64,000 bases of DNA. It comes from Pseudomonadota bacterium (GTDB taxonomy: Bacteria > Pseudomonadota > Gammaproteobacteria > Steroidobacterales > Steroidobacteraceae). Positions 16,705 through 26,796 of this stretch are shown here, piece after piece. Every line of letters begins with the position of its first letter. The first letter of the stretch is position 1. The stretch covers positions 32,689-96,688 of the forward strand of contig JAEWAF010000023.1 in the NCBI GenBank assembly GCA_023391815.1, read 5' to 3'. A program made the translations under genes and the position numbers. The notes under the pieces were generated by a model that was given only the letters and a program-made list of their open reading frames with translations, made no database searches and had not been told where the DNA came from.

Positions 16705-17499
16705 TTATTGTTGTTCAGACTTCTGCACCGGCGGCAGCTTGGCGCTGATTTCGGACACCTTGTCCTGACCGGCGATGGCGCAGACCGGATGCGAGAAATC
16801 ATTCGCCAGACTCGGCACCGGCACCATGCCCATGTAGTTGATGTTGTCATCCCCCGCCGCACTCACGCCGCCCGGCACGAAATCCAGATTCAGCGTGTGC
16901 CGGGTTCGCCACGCGATGTTGTGATCGGCGCACGAAGTGTCGCCGCTCACGCCGATGGCGCCGAGCAGTTGCTGATTCTTGTCGTAGAGCGCGAGACCGC
17001 CGCCAAACACATTCACGCCACCGATACGGAATCCGACCATGGGATCGTTCGACTGGCCATAGTTGGCTGGATTGCCGCGATAGGCGACCGCTGTGTCGAC
17101 GGGATTGCTGAACTGGAGTCCGAACAGCGTTCCGCCGGGCTGCACGGCCGCATACAAGTCCGCGGTGGAGAGCGCCAATGTCGGCAGGCTGAAAGCGTTC
17201 GCGGTATTTGCCTTCTGTGCGGATATGACTCTGCTGCCCGGCCACTGCGCGCCGCGATTGTCACCGGTGAAGGCAACCGCACACACGACGCCGTCGCGGT
17301 CGACGACCGCGCCCCACATATCCAGATTGAAGCCGCCATTGTTTTGTTGCCGCGCCGCCGTCAACGCCGATTTCAACTGTGAATACGATGGTAACGAACC
17401 GCACTTGCCGTTTACGGTGGTCTGCGCGTGGGCAGTCGTCGCGATCGAAATCGTCACAAGTGCGGCCGCGCACCACGATGGTCGAAGATTCGTGTTCAT
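16705..17499 (-). CDS. exported HbpS/GlcG-like (haem-degrading) domain protein
   Basis: The 264-residue product has a signal peptide ending near TTAHAQ. The body resembles the GlcG/HbpS fold: LTAARQQNNGGFNLDMWGAVVDRDG, a helix AQKANTANAF, and GGLALYDKNQQLLGAIGVSGD, which is the characteristic last strand-loop region. HbpS-type proteins bind or degrade haem or act as extracellular sensors. The version here is longer than typical GlcG (about 135-150 residues) because of an insertion before the GGGLALYD segment. No partner genes indicate a substrate. Confidence 0.8.
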   Translation of the reverse strand: MNTNLRPSWCAAALVTISIATTAHAQTTVNGKCGSLPSYSQLKSALTAARQQNNGGFNLDMWGAVVDRDGVVCAVAFTGDNRGAQWPGSRVISAQKANTANAFSLPTLALSTADLYAAVQPGGTLFGLQFSNPVDTAVAYRGNPANYGQSNDPMVGFRIGGVNVFGGGLALYDKNQQLLGAIGVSGDTSCADHNIAWRTRHTLNLDFVPGGVSAAGDDNINYMGMVPVPSLANDFSHPVCAIAGQDKVSEISAKLPPVQKSEQQ

Positions 17500-17753
17500 G
17501 AGTTTGCTCCTCGTGTTCGCTGCGAGTGATGGGACAACGGATCACGCAGACGGGACGTGAGCGGCGGGACTGCTACGCTCCGGGTATTCCTGCAGCAAAT
17601 TCCAATGGTGCGCCCTGCACATGAATTCGACGGAGCCGGATACATCACGCGTGGCAATGACCACCGGCTGCTTATACGCTCGTGACGTTCAACTCACATT
17701 CCGCATTTGGGGCGCCGCGAGCGCGCCGCGGCACTCAACTTCAGATGTCGCAA

Positions 17754-18971
17754 TCACCACCGCGATTGCGGTTGCGGTTGAAAGGTTGTCGCGGAGGGCT
17801 TGGAGGCGAAGGACGTCACGCTCAGGTCGTAGAATGTTTCCAACAGCGCCGTGCATTTTTTCAGATCGAAACGTTCGCAGGCTCGCGCGCGAGCCGCCGA
17901 CGACGTGACAGCGGCCAATCGATCGTCGGCGAGCAATGGGATCAACGCCGCCGAAAGTGCATCTACGTCTGCTTCAGGAAATCCGTAGCCGGTGACACCG
18001 TGCTCGATGGCTTCGCCCTCACCGCCGCGCGCCGAGGTGACGACGGGAACGCCGGCCGCTTGTGCTTCGATGATCGCGATACTGAGCCCTTCGGCATCGC
18101 CACTCTTCGCCGTGATACTCGGCAGACAAAACACACGCGCCTGCTCCATCTCTGCTTTGACCCTCGCATGAGGAACAGCAGCAAGAAACTGCACGGACAC
18201 TTGCAACGACCCAGCGAGCGCTCGACAGCTTTCGAGCAAAGGACCGTCGCCGATCATGACCAACTCCGCGTCGCTCACCCGGCGGCTCACTTCAGCGAAG
18301 GCCTTGATCAGGATGTGCGGCCCTTTTTTCTCGACCATTCGACCGACGAACAGAATGCGCGGTCGACGCTGCTCGACGGGCGCGCCGGCGGGCGAGAACT
18401 GATCGGTGTCGACGCCAATGTAACGAACTACGATGCGATCCGCCGGCAAGCCGAACTCGATCGCGCGTGCCTTGATCGCTTCGCTTACGGCGATGAACTG
18501 CACTCGTTCATCGCGACTGATCGCCAGCAATCGCTGCGGATATTTGCGACTGGCCCGCCAGCTCCGCCGCCAGACATCGGGATGGATATTGATGTCATAG
18601 CCGTGCAGCGTCGTGAGGATCGGTATCTGCAAGCAATCGAGCATCGGCCACAGCGAGACCAGGTCCGTACCGAAATGCACGTGAGCGATGGCTGGATTCA
18701 AGCGTCGCAGTTGATCATGCACGCCGGGCGGGGGCAAACCGAACTCTCGCAAGGCTGCTCTCAAAACATGTGGAATCGGACGGTTCTTCCGCGTGGTGAG
18801 CAGTTGGCAATCGAGCTGCGCCAGATCCAGCCCATCGACGTAGCGCAGCCCCATCAATCGAGCGCGCCAACGTTGCAACGCCAGTACCTGATGACGAATG
18901 AATGTTTCGGAAAGCGGCAGCAGACTGGTGCGGAAGACTAGCGCCAGGGGACGATCGTCGGCGTCGGCCAC
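17754..18971 (-). CDS. glycosyltransferase family 4 protein
   Basis: This 405-residue GT-B glycosyltransferase starts with GTG at 18971. The N-terminal Rossmann half includes SETFIRHQVLAL and AIAHVHFGTDL and TTLHGYDIN, as in colanic-acid and exopolysaccharide GT4 enzymes. The C-terminal half has RILFVGRMVEKKGPHILIKA and EGLSIAIIEAQAAGVPVVTS, which is the EX7E sugar-nucleotide binding motif. It should transfer a sugar from a nucleotide donor to a glycan or lipid in the cytosol. Only two bases separate it from the upstream pcm gene, yet no other polysaccharide genes are close, so the glycan is unknown. Confidence 0.92.
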   Translation of the reverse strand: MADADDRPLALVFRTSLLPLSETFIRHQVLALQRWRARLMGLRYVDGLDLAQLDCQLLTTRKNRPIPHVLRAALREFGLPPPGVHDQLRRLNPAIAHVHFGTDLVSLWPMLDCLQIPILTTLHGYDINIHPDVWRRSWRASRKYPQRLLAISRDERVQFIAVSEAIKARAIEFGLPADRIVVRYIGVDTDQFSPAGAPVEQRRPRILFVGRMVEKKGPHILIKAFAEVSRRVSDAELVMIGDGPLLESCRALAGSLQVSVQFLAAVPHARVKAEMEQARVFCLPSITAKSGDAEGLSIAIIEAQAAGVPVVTSARGGEGEAIEHGVTGYGFPEADVDALSAALIPLLADDRLAAVTSSAARARACERFDLKKCTALLETFYDLSVTSFASKPSATTFQPQPQSRW

Positions 18972-18973
18972 CG

Positions 18974-19699
18974 CTAATCATCCCGCCTTCGCAGCGGCAC
19001 GAAGCGCACGGCGGCCACGAACGTCGATGTCACTTTCCCATCCGCCTTCTTTTCCAGCACCAAGAGTTGTTGTGTGGCGGCGGTCGGCCCGACGGGCACG
19101 ACCATCCGGCCTCCGGGTTTGAGCTGCTCGACCAAGGGCTGCGGTATATGGTCGGGCGCTGCCGTGATGACGATGCTGTCGAACGGCGCGTGCTCCACCC
19201 AGCCGCTATAGCCGTCGCCCGCTCGAACGGTAACGTTGTCGTAGCCCAGCTTCTCCAATACTTCGCTGGCCGTCCGCGCCAGCGTCTGTTCTATCTCGAT
19301 CGAATAAACATGCTCGACGATTTCCGCGAGCACCGCGGTTTGATAACCCGACCCGGTGCCCACTTCCAACACGCGATGATTCTTCTCGGGTCGCGTGAGC
19401 TCGGTCATCAGCGCCACGATGTAAGGCTGCGAAATCGTCTGGCTTTCGCCGATGGGCAGCGGCGTGTCGCGATAGGCGGCGCGCTTCTCGCTGTCCGGGA
19501 CGAACTCGTGACGAGGCACCTTGCGCATCGCTGCGAGCACTCGCTCGTCACGCACATCGCGATCCGCGATCTGCCGGCTGACCATCTCGGCCCGCTCCGA
19601 GGCATAGTCATCCATCCCCGCGCCGGCGGCACCAGTTTCGTGAGCACAGAATAGGGAGAACATGAGGGCGCGAGGGATCGGGCAACGGGACTTGGCCAT
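18974..19699 (-). CDS. pcm: protein-L-isoaspartate O-methyltransferase
   Basis: The 241-residue protein contains the Pcm core: VRDERVLAAMRKVPRHEFVP, QTISQPYIVALMTE, the SAM-binding loop HRVLEVGTGSGYQTAVLAE and the C-terminal LKPGGRMVVPVG. It repairs isoaspartyl residues in damaged proteins. The ATG at 19699 has a good ribosome-binding site (GGAG, six to seven bases away). The 38 residues before the usual Pcm start then include a hydrophobic stretch, RALMFSLFCA, that could be a signal peptide, so the enzyme may be exported. If translation starts at the ATG at 19615 instead, it is an ordinary cytosolic Pcm. Confidence 0.92.
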   Translation of the reverse strand: MAKSRCPIPRALMFSLFCAHETGAAGAGMDDYASERAEMVSRQIADRDVRDERVLAAMRKVPRHEFVPDSEKRAAYRDTPLPIGESQTISQPYIVALMTELTRPEKNHRVLEVGTGSGYQTAVLAEIVEHVYSIEIEQTLARTASEVLEKLGYDNVTVRAGDGYSGWVEHAPFDSIVITAAPDHIPQPLVEQLKPGGRMVVPVGPTAATQQLLVLEKKADGKVTSTFVAAVRFVPLRRRDD

Positions 19700-19767
19700 G
19701 GGCGTCTCCGATCCCGATCATATCGACCTCGGCGGAAGGACGACAGCCGCCGATTTCGGACAGCGCG

Positions 19768-20613
19768 CTAGCGTGGCGGAACGAAGTCGAACTGAGCGAT
19801 CTCGAGACGCGCGTTCGGCACCGGGTCGAGCGTGGTAGTCGCGCGTTGAATGGCTTCGCCCTGCCCTGTCGGCGTGTCCTCGAACACTTTGCGCACCATG
19901 AGCGTTTCCGCGTCCACCCAGATCGTGGTGACGCGCACGGTGTCGTTCCAATGATTCAGCTTGACGCTGCCGGTCAACAGATGGACGAGCCGGCCACCCA
20001 GCTTCTGCGTGCCGCCATACTTCGGCTCGGTCATCGTCATCAGCGCTCCTTGCAGTCCCGCCTTCTGGAACAGCAGCGGCGGAATGAGCAGCGCCGTCCC
20101 GGACGTTGGCAGCGTCGCCATGGCGAAGGCTTGAGTGCCCTGCCCCGGTGGATATTGTTCCTTGACCTTGGTGGCCGACCACCAGGAATTGAATGCATCG
20201 CCCTTGCACCAGATGGCGAAACGCTCCGCCGTCGCGTCAGCACCTTTACGGAAGTCGAAATAGAAACGGCGTGGCGCTTCGTATCGAGTCACGAAGCTGT
20301 AGCGCTCGCGGATCATGGTGGCGCCGGGCGGCTGCTCCTCCAGCTGGATCGTCCCCTGATCCGAGTAGGACTCCAGCGCCGCATAGGTCGCGCGTACTTT
20401 TTCCAGCAACTCGACCGGCTCAGGCACGACCGGACGCTGCGAAGAATTCTTCACGACACAACCGCCGGCTTGAATGCCCGGCTTGGCGCAGGACGAAGGC
20501 GAGCTCTCCGCGGCGTTGGCCTTGCCCAGTGCCAAAAAGCTGAAACAGAGTGCGCACAGCATCACAGCGCGCGGAATGCACATCGCGGCGCTGCTGCGAT
20601 TGGAGCACCTCAT
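19768..20613 (-). CDS. exported DUF2092-like protein (LolA-type fold)
   Basis: The 281-residue protein has a signal peptide ending near GKANAA. The mature protein resembles periplasmic DUF2092/LolA-fold proteins: a helix LEKVRATYAALESYSDQGTI, then a beta sheet with TRYEAPRRFYFDFR and VTTIWVDAETLMVRKVFED. Such proteins bind lipids or hydrophobic ligands. The start overlaps the end of the OmpA-like gene by four bases (ATGA), so the two are translated together. Confidence 0.7.
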   Translation of the reverse strand: MRCSNRSSAAMCIPRAVMLCALCFSFLALGKANAAESSPSSCAKPGIQAGGCVVKNSSQRPVVPEPVELLEKVRATYAALESYSDQGTIQLEEQPPGATMIRERYSFVTRYEAPRRFYFDFRKGADATAERFAIWCKGDAFNSWWSATKVKEQYPPGQGTQAFAMATLPTSGTALLIPPLLFQKAGLQGALMTMTEPKYGGTQKLGGRLVHLLTGSVKLNHWNDTVRVTTIWVDAETLMVRKVFEDTPTGQGEAIQRATTTLDPVPNARLEIAQFDFVPPR

Positions 20614-21815
20614 CGCTTCACCAGCTCGACGCGCCGATTTCGTGCCCGGCCTTCGATCGTGTCGTTCGTGTCGCGTGGCGCGCTTGCTCCATAGCCAGAC
20701 GTGTCGAGCCGCGAGGCCGCGATGCCATAGCGTTTGACGAGCGCGTCCTTCACCGCGGCCGCGCGTTTGCGCGACAGATTCAAGTTATATGCGTCACCGC
20801 CGATCGAGTCGGTGTGCCCGCCGATCGATAGCGACCAGTCCGGATGCTTGCGCAGAACGTCCGCGATCTCTGCCAGGCGCGGCGTGGACTCCTCTCGAAT
20901 CCGATCGCTATCGAACGAGAAATGAATGTCATAGATGGTCACCTTGCCCGCGGCGGCAAGCTCCTGCTCGAGCTCGGCCGCGCCCGAGTTACCCGCAGGC
21001 ATCGTCGGCGTACTGCATCGATAGGAGATCTTCACGACCTGCAGCGTTTCCCGATCCGATGCCGAAGTGCGGCCACAAAGCGTCTTCGCCACGTCCGGCG
21101 CGGCCTGCTGCATCGAGCGGCACAGCTCGACGGTCTCACGATTCATCGGCGCCACCCCGTCGATGCCCAGCCGGAACTTCAGCGCCAGCGGATTGCTCTC
21201 GTCATCGAGCACGAACAGCTCGGACAGATCGCCAACGAAATCGCCCCGCGCCCGCACCGCGGGCAATAGCACTTTCTCATCGTTCACCATGACCGGCAGC
21301 TGCACTGTTTCCAGCCGCTCGATCTCGGCGCTGGTCATGAAGTCGTAGAGATTCGGGCTCTTGTTGCGATCCGCGGGAGGGTCGCCCGAATAGGCGTTGG
21401 ACAGACTGAGTTGCGCGCGGCCTCGGGTCTTGAGCGACTTCAACACGGCGGTAGAAACACCGATCGCGGTCGTTTCCGGAATCAGCTCCGGCATGCCGTC
21501 GATGTAACGCTGCGCGTACATCGTGGCGGCATTCAGATCCTGGCGACGAATCGAACGATACAGGGTGGTCTTACGCACCTGGCCGAAGTCGCTCGCGAGA
21601 AAATCCGTCACCGGATATTCCGCCGCGTACTTCAGGCGAATCGTCGCGCCGTCGACGGACTCGATCGTCTTGATGGACTCGTAGTCCCCATTCGGCTGAC
21701 TTACCGCCGTGACGATCTGCAAGCCGGGACACAATGGAATCCGGGGCGCGCCGGCGGCGACGGCGTTCGCCACGACGACCAGCGGCACGATGCCAATCCA
21801 CCCTCTGCGAATCAC
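20610..21815 (-). CDS. OmpA-family cell-envelope protein
   Basis: The protein has about 401 residues from GTG at 21815, which is preceded six bases upstream by AGGAAG; a longer reading from 21854 lacks such a site. There is a signal peptide (GIVPLVVVANAVAAGA). The first 280 residues are unfamiliar and probably periplasmic. The last 110 are a clear OmpA C-terminal peptidoglycan-binding domain: IHFSFDSDRIREESTPRLAEI, WSLSIGGHTDSIGGDAYNL, LSRKRAAAVKDALVKRYGI and RARNRRVELV. It probably anchors to peptidoglycan. It is coupled to the DUF2092-like gene downstream. Confidence 0.88.
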   Translation of the reverse strand: MIRRGWIGIVPLVVVANAVAAGAPRIPLCPGLQIVTAVSQPNGDYESIKTIESVDGATIRLKYAAEYPVTDFLASDFGQVRKTTLYRSIRRQDLNAATMYAQRYIDGMPELIPETTAIGVSTAVLKSLKTRGRAQLSLSNAYSGDPPADRNKSPNLYDFMTSAEIERLETVQLPVMVNDEKVLLPAVRARGDFVGDLSELFVLDDESNPLALKFRLGIDGVAPMNRETVELCRSMQQAAPDVAKTLCGRTSASDRETLQVVKISYRCSTPTMPAGNSGAAELEQELAAAGKVTIYDIHFSFDSDRIREESTPRLAEIADVLRKHPDWSLSIGGHTDSIGGDAYNLNLSRKRAAAVKDALVKRYGIAASRLDTSGYGASAPRDTNDTIEGRARNRRVELVKR

Positions 21816-21884
21816 GAATTGCTTCCTGGTTGGGCTCTTTCCCCAAGGACGCAATCGGCTCGCGAATCATGCCATCCGGGCGGC

Positions 21885-23621
21885 TCAGCTCCCGCCCGGG
21901 ACGTATTTCCCTGCGACCGGGTCGATCAATTGACCTTGCGCGCGAAGTCTGGCCGCCAATATGTCGTACGGAACGTTCTGCACGCGTATGCCCCGCTCGA
22001 TGGCCAGCACCGCTGCCTCGCCCGCCGACTGGCCGAGGATCATGAACACCGGCTCCATGCGGATCGAACCGTAGGCAATGTGGGATGCGGACACCGCGAC
22101 CGGTACGAACAAGTTGGTCGCTTCGCTGGCGCGCGGCACGATGGCGTCGTAGCTGATCTCGTACGTGCGATCGAGATGGATCTGCACATCGCCTTCGTTG
22201 CGAGCGAAGCCGTCCGCGTTCACGTAGCGCTGCACGTTATGAGAATCCATCGTATATGAGCCGAGCCCGATGGAACGGGGCGTCGGCAGCTGGCCTTCGA
22301 GGTGCCGCTCGGTCATGACGAAGTCGGAGACCATGCGCCGTGCTTCACGCACATACATTTCGCGAGGCCAATGGTCGTTGTCGACGAACTCGTCCTTGCA
22401 CAGGCCCCAGTCCGCCATCGAGGCGCGCACGTCGGCGGGCACGCGAGGATCGTTCTGCATGAACCAGAGCAGCCCCGCCTGATAGCTTTTGTGAGCGTCG
22501 AAAAGCTGTCGGCGCCGCTCGTAACCGGCGGTCGGGTAATCGTAGTTGCCGCCGATGAAGTCGGTGGAGATCGCGCCGTAATTGTTGACGTCGGTTTTCA
22601 GATTCGGCAGCGGATCGAACTTACGAAACCTGTGACGCCAGCCGGCATCGAGATAACGGCCCAGCAACTCGTACGTCCAGGCGTTGTAATCCGCCGGCTT
22701 CGGCAACGGCGCTCGGATCGCCGGGTCCTGCGTCATGCACAGCCGGAAATTGTATGCCTGGATGCGGTGGTCCCCCGCTCCGTCCTTCGCCGGCGGCCCG
22801 GGCTCGATCAACGGCACCAGGCCGCTGGAGGGATCGCCCGGCTTGACGTACGGATCGATGTCCAGCTCGAAGTTGTGCTGCTTCGAGTTGGCCGTCTGCA
22901 CGCCGTTGTAGTCCTCACCGTAAACAGCATTGGCTTCGCGACCGGTCGTGAAGCTGACGCCGGCCATGGCCATCAGATCGCCTTCATAAGTGGCGTCGAC
23001 GAACACGCGGCCGGAGTAGCGGGAGCCGTCGAGCATCTCGACGGAGATGATGGCGTCGTTCTTTTTTTGGATCGCGCTCGGCTCCAGGCGCAGCTTGGCG
23101 TTGAACACCGGTTCGATGTCTGCTTCCTTCAGCCATCGCAGATAGATTGCTTCGGCGACGCGCGGCTCGAACACCCACATCGCGTCTTCTTCGCCTTCGG
23201 TCTTCGATTGCGAGGTCGCGATACCTTTGAAGCCGACGGCTTGGTAGTGCGCCTTCACATCCTGATAGAAACGTCGCGCCATGCCGCCGATCGCGGCGTG
23301 ATTGCCGGTGTCGGCCCAACCCAGCCCGTTAGTCGTCATGCCACCGACGTGCCCGTCGCGACAGAGCAAGACCACGCTGCGCCCCCGCGACTTGGCAGTG
23401 ATCGCAGCGGTCAGGCCGGCGGGTGTGCAGCCGTAGATGACGAGGTCACTGCCCGTCGACGCCACAACTGAATCGCTGACGGCATCGCCGCGCCCGCCCG
23501 AACCAGCGCAACCTGCAATGAGGCCACAGGCAGCCGTGCCCACAACGAATCGGGCAGCGGACCGAAGCGCTCTTCGCACAGCCGATGCAAGCGAACGAGT
23601 CGCGAGGGAGCGATCAAACAT
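21885..23621 (-). CDS. FAD-dependent oxidoreductase (PF12831 type), lipoprotein-like
   Basis: The 578-residue protein (ATG at 23621; an alternative ATG at 23651 adds ten residues) has a signal sequence ending in a lipobox, GLIAGCAG. It is followed by the FAD-binding Rossmann motif LVIYGCTPAGLTAAITA and DGHVGGMTTNGLGWAD. Also visible are RVFVDATYEGDLMAMAGV, a family landmark, and a C-terminal IPYGSIR-like FAD contact (HIAYGSIRMEPVFMILGQSAGEA). Proteins of this group are often exported and linked to glycan or xenobiotic breakdown; the substrate is unknown. It follows the STN-type TonB receptor by 93 bases and is likely part of the same sigma-controlled unit. Confidence 0.9.
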   Translation of the reverse strand: MFDRSLATRSLASAVRRALRSAARFVVGTAACGLIAGCAGSGGRGDAVSDSVVASTGSDLVIYGCTPAGLTAAITAKSRGRSVVLLCRDGHVGGMTTNGLGWADTGNHAAIGGMARRFYQDVKAHYQAVGFKGIATSQSKTEGEEDAMWVFEPRVAEAIYLRWLKEADIEPVFNAKLRLEPSAIQKKNDAIISVEMLDGSRYSGRVFVDATYEGDLMAMAGVSFTTGREANAVYGEDYNGVQTANSKQHNFELDIDPYVKPGDPSSGLVPLIEPGPPAKDGAGDHRIQAYNFRLCMTQDPAIRAPLPKPADYNAWTYELLGRYLDAGWRHRFRKFDPLPNLKTDVNNYGAISTDFIGGNYDYPTAGYERRRQLFDAHKSYQAGLLWFMQNDPRVPADVRASMADWGLCKDEFVDNDHWPREMYVREARRMVSDFVMTERHLEGQLPTPRSIGLGSYTMDSHNVQRYVNADGFARNEGDVQIHLDRTYEISYDAIVPRASEATNLFVPVAVSASHIAYGSIRMEPVFMILGQSAGEAAVLAIERGIRVQNVPYDILAARLRAQGQLIDPVAGKYVPGGS

Positions 23622-23714
23622 GTGCGCCTCTGAGTGGACCGGACGTGACATGAAATCTTTGCTCTTGGCGTGGGGCTGCGGCGGGCGCAGCCAGCTCGCG
23701 GCCTGCGAATCGCA

Positions 23715-26696
23715 TCAGAACGTGGCAGCCACGCCGAGATAGATCCGGCGATCGTCCAGGTACGAGCTGTACAACCGTCCCGGGTTCGTTCGATAGAAGC
23801 TGTTGATCTCGCGGGTGAGATTCACACCTTCGAACGTCAGCTGAAAGTTGTCATTGATCCGGAACGACGCCGACGCATCCACCTGCCCTCGCGCATCCGC
23901 GTAGTTGCTGCCCCCTGACGCAATCGACCCGCCATTCGTCATGTACTCGCTGCGATAGTTGTACGCGACGCGTCCACTGAATGGGCCGCGCTCGTAGTAC
24001 ACGACCGCATTCGCACTGTGCTCGGACGAATTCGGGATCGGCAAGGTCCGGCCCGTCAGCTCGTCGATCTCCGGCGTCTCGCTGTCCGCATAGGTATACG
24101 TCAACGCGTAACCGAAGCCATCGAACGGCTGGGGCAACATCGTGAGCGCGTGCTGATAGTTCAGCTCGATGCCTTGGATCTTGCCGTCCTTGCCATTCAC
24201 CGGCCGGCCGATCACATAGGTGTACGCGGCCGGCCCGGTCAACGTGTTGTTCGGCGCCTCCGGATGTTCCTCGACCACTTCGACAGAAGTGGTGAACGCC
24301 GAAACATCTTTATAGAACGCACCCACCGCCAGCAAACTGGCCGGCGCGAAGTACCACTCGACCGTGGTATCGAACTGCGTGGCCCGGAACGGATTCAGAT
24401 CGGGGTTGCCCGAAAAGCCCGTCATCGAAACCGGCTGCAACGAAATCCCGACGCCGGTGCTGGTCAGATCCGGGCGCGCCACGACCTTCGCTGCCGCCAA
24501 CCGGAGCCGTAGATCGTCACGGAGGTCAAATATGAGATTCAGATTGGGCAGCGTATCCGAGAAAGACTTGCCGGCCCGCGCCTCGATCGCCTGGTTGTTG
24601 ACGATGGTGTAGCCGAACGACTCGCGATCGGCATTCACCTGGCGCACGCCCAGATCGCCCGTCATCGGCACGCCGAACACATCGGTGCCGAATCGGACCA
24701 TCGCGAAAAACGCCTCGGTGGTCTGCTCCACTTCATTGATGGTGGCCTTGGCGCCCGGAGTGTCGAAAGACACCGGCGTTGCACCCAATGCGCCGCGGAT
24801 TCGGTTGAAGTCCACCGAGCCGGTCAACACCTGGCGCGGAAAGCTGCCGCTCTCGCCAGGAAACATTCCACCCCGCACCCCGGTGTAGTTCAGGCCGGGC
24901 ACTTCGGTCGCGAGCAACGGCGTGCCCGGGGTCGGATCGCGACTGGCCAGCGAAGGGTATGTCGATAACGGATTGCCACCGAACACCTCGATGGTCTCGG
25001 TGCGCGCGCCGACCTTGACCGATCTGAAGAACCCGTCGAGCTGATACTCGACGTCGAAGTCCGCATCGTGACCCTTGTTCTCGGCGACGTAATCGACATC
25101 GAAGGTCGTATAGACCTCGTACTGCGAGGGATCGTAGATGTCATAGTTCGCGTTGATGCCGTAGTTCGGCGACACATTCGAACCGGCTGCGTCGTATGTC
25201 ACATTGGCGACATTCCCCGCGCGCTGCCTGGTGACCAGTACGTTATCGTTGCCCGAGTTGTTATTACCGCCGTCGCCGCCAAGACCAGCGCCCTCGCCTT
25301 CGCTCATGGACGCGTTGAAGTTTACGGTCCAGCGATCCCTGCTCCAGTTGACGTTGCCGCTCAGGTACTGATTCTCGGAGTACGAGTCGCCGCCGTAAAT
25401 CACCGGGCGCACGGTGACACCCGAGAAGTTTCCCGAGACCAGCGTGCCACTCGCGTCGATCACGCCGTCGGTGATGTTGTTGTTGAGAATGGTCTGCTGC
25501 ACCGAGCGCACGCGGTCGGTGTCACGACGCGACTTCACCCCTTCCAGCGTGAACGTCAGCTCATCGATCGGCCGCCACTGCGCCGAAGCGTTCACCGAGT
25601 AACGCTCGTCCTCGTACGTGTTCGACCAGCTCATCAGTCGCAGCGGCCGGAAGAACGTGTCATTCACGCCGTCCCCGGTCGCATCCACGTTGGACACCTG
25701 CGTCCAGCCGCCGGATTGATAGATGTCGCTCGCGCCCGTCGAGTTGGAATAAGAGCCGCTGAGCAACACGCCGAACTTGCGATCCGCGAACGTGTGAGCG
25801 ATGAAACCCGAGACCTTCTCGCCCCACTCTTCCGCGCGATCCGCGTAGGATGTTTGTAAACGGCCGGAGATGACCGAGTCCGCCAGATCGAGCGGTCGCT
25901 TGGTGCGCAGATTGATCACGGCACCCAGCCAGCCTTCGACCAGATCCGCCGAGGGCGCTTTGATCACATCCACACCCGCGAGCAGCTCTGGCGAGACGTC
26001 CGCCAGATTGGGATCGCCGTTGCGCGCGCTGCCGATGAAACTCTTGCCGTTGAGCAATAGCTTGTTCAGCCCGAGGCCGCGCACGGTAATGGACTTGCCC
26101 TCACCCTCGACGCGCGTGACCTGCACACCGGGAATACGACTCAGCGTTTCCGCGATGTTTTGATCGGGCAGCTTGCCGATATCTTCGGCGGAGATGGAGT
26201 CCATGATGCGGGTGGCATCGCGCTTCACCTCGATGGCGTCGGCGATGGAGCTGCGAATGCCCACGACGGTGATTTGCTCGAGCACCGGATCGGAGGTGGC
26301 CGCACTCTCCTGACCACGATTGTCTTCCGCGGCGGATGCCGGCTCCGATTCAGCCGGCGCCGACTGACTCCGGGTCGACGATTCCTGCTGAGCGCTCGCC
26401 AGCACCAGCACGACATCGGATGACGTGCGCTCATGGCGCAACCCCGTTCCAGACAGCAAATATTCGAGCGCCTGATCCGCCGTCATCGAGCCGCGCACAC
26501 TCGGCGCTCGACGATCCGCAACCACGGTTGGATCGAACACCAGCTCGGTGCGGGTCTGACGACCGAGCGCGGTCAACGATTGCGCCAGGTTGCCGCTCTC
26601 GATCTCGATGTTTGTTTGTTCGCTCGCTTGCGCGAAGGCGTTGCCGACCAGCGCGAGCGCGCACACGCCGCCCGTGGCCCATTGAACTCTGTGCAC
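23715..26696 (-). CDS. TonB-dependent receptor with STN signalling domain
   Basis: The product has about 993 residues. The GTG at 26696 has an AGGGGG site five bases upstream and gives a proper signal peptide (VCALALVGNAFAQA); the longer reading to 26828 does not. Residues about 25-95 form an STN (secretin/TonB N-terminal) domain (IEIESGNLAQSLTALGRQ, EYLLSGTGLRHER) that contacts a FecR. The TonB box and plug follow (ITVVGIRSSIADAIEVKRDA, IGKLPDQNIAETLSRIPGV), the TIGR01782-like Xanthomonas/Caulobacter receptor class. The barrel ends in GVAATF. It lies 100 bases after fecR in a sigma-fecR-receptor order, so it should act as the surface sensor of that module. Confidence 0.94.
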   Translation of the reverse strand: MHRVQWATGGVCALALVGNAFAQASEQTNIEIESGNLAQSLTALGRQTRTELVFDPTVVADRRAPSVRGSMTADQALEYLLSGTGLRHERTSSDVVLVLASAQQESSTRSQSAPAESEPASAAEDNRGQESAATSDPVLEQITVVGIRSSIADAIEVKRDATRIMDSISAEDIGKLPDQNIAETLSRIPGVQVTRVEGEGKSITVRGLGLNKLLLNGKSFIGSARNGDPNLADVSPELLAGVDVIKAPSADLVEGWLGAVINLRTKRPLDLADSVISGRLQTSYADRAEEWGEKVSGFIAHTFADRKFGVLLSGSYSNSTGASDIYQSGGWTQVSNVDATGDGVNDTFFRPLRLMSWSNTYEDERYSVNASAQWRPIDELTFTLEGVKSRRDTDRVRSVQQTILNNNITDGVIDASGTLVSGNFSGVTVRPVIYGGDSYSENQYLSGNVNWSRDRWTVNFNASMSEGEGAGLGGDGGNNNSGNDNVLVTRQRAGNVANVTYDAAGSNVSPNYGINANYDIYDPSQYEVYTTFDVDYVAENKGHDADFDVEYQLDGFFRSVKVGARTETIEVFGGNPLSTYPSLASRDPTPGTPLLATEVPGLNYTGVRGGMFPGESGSFPRQVLTGSVDFNRIRGALGATPVSFDTPGAKATINEVEQTTEAFFAMVRFGTDVFGVPMTGDLGVRQVNADRESFGYTIVNNQAIEARAGKSFSDTLPNLNLIFDLRDDLRLRLAAAKVVARPDLTSTGVGISLQPVSMTGFSGNPDLNPFRATQFDTTVEWYFAPASLLAVGAFYKDVSAFTTSVEVVEEHPEAPNNTLTGPAAYTYVIGRPVNGKDGKIQGIELNYQHALTMLPQPFDGFGYALTYTYADSETPEIDELTGRTLPIPNSSEHSANAVVYYERGPFSGRVAYNYRSEYMTNGGSIASGGSNYADARGQVDASASFRINDNFQLTFEGVNLTREINSFYRTNPGRLYSSYLDDRRIYLGVAATF

Positions 26697-26796
26697 TCTT
26701 CCCCCTTTCTCAGCTGACGGCCCTTCGGCTCTATATTCCGAAGAACGTGTCGTGCTGAAAAACCCGCCAGCGGCGCCGACGGATTCAAGCTTGCTA

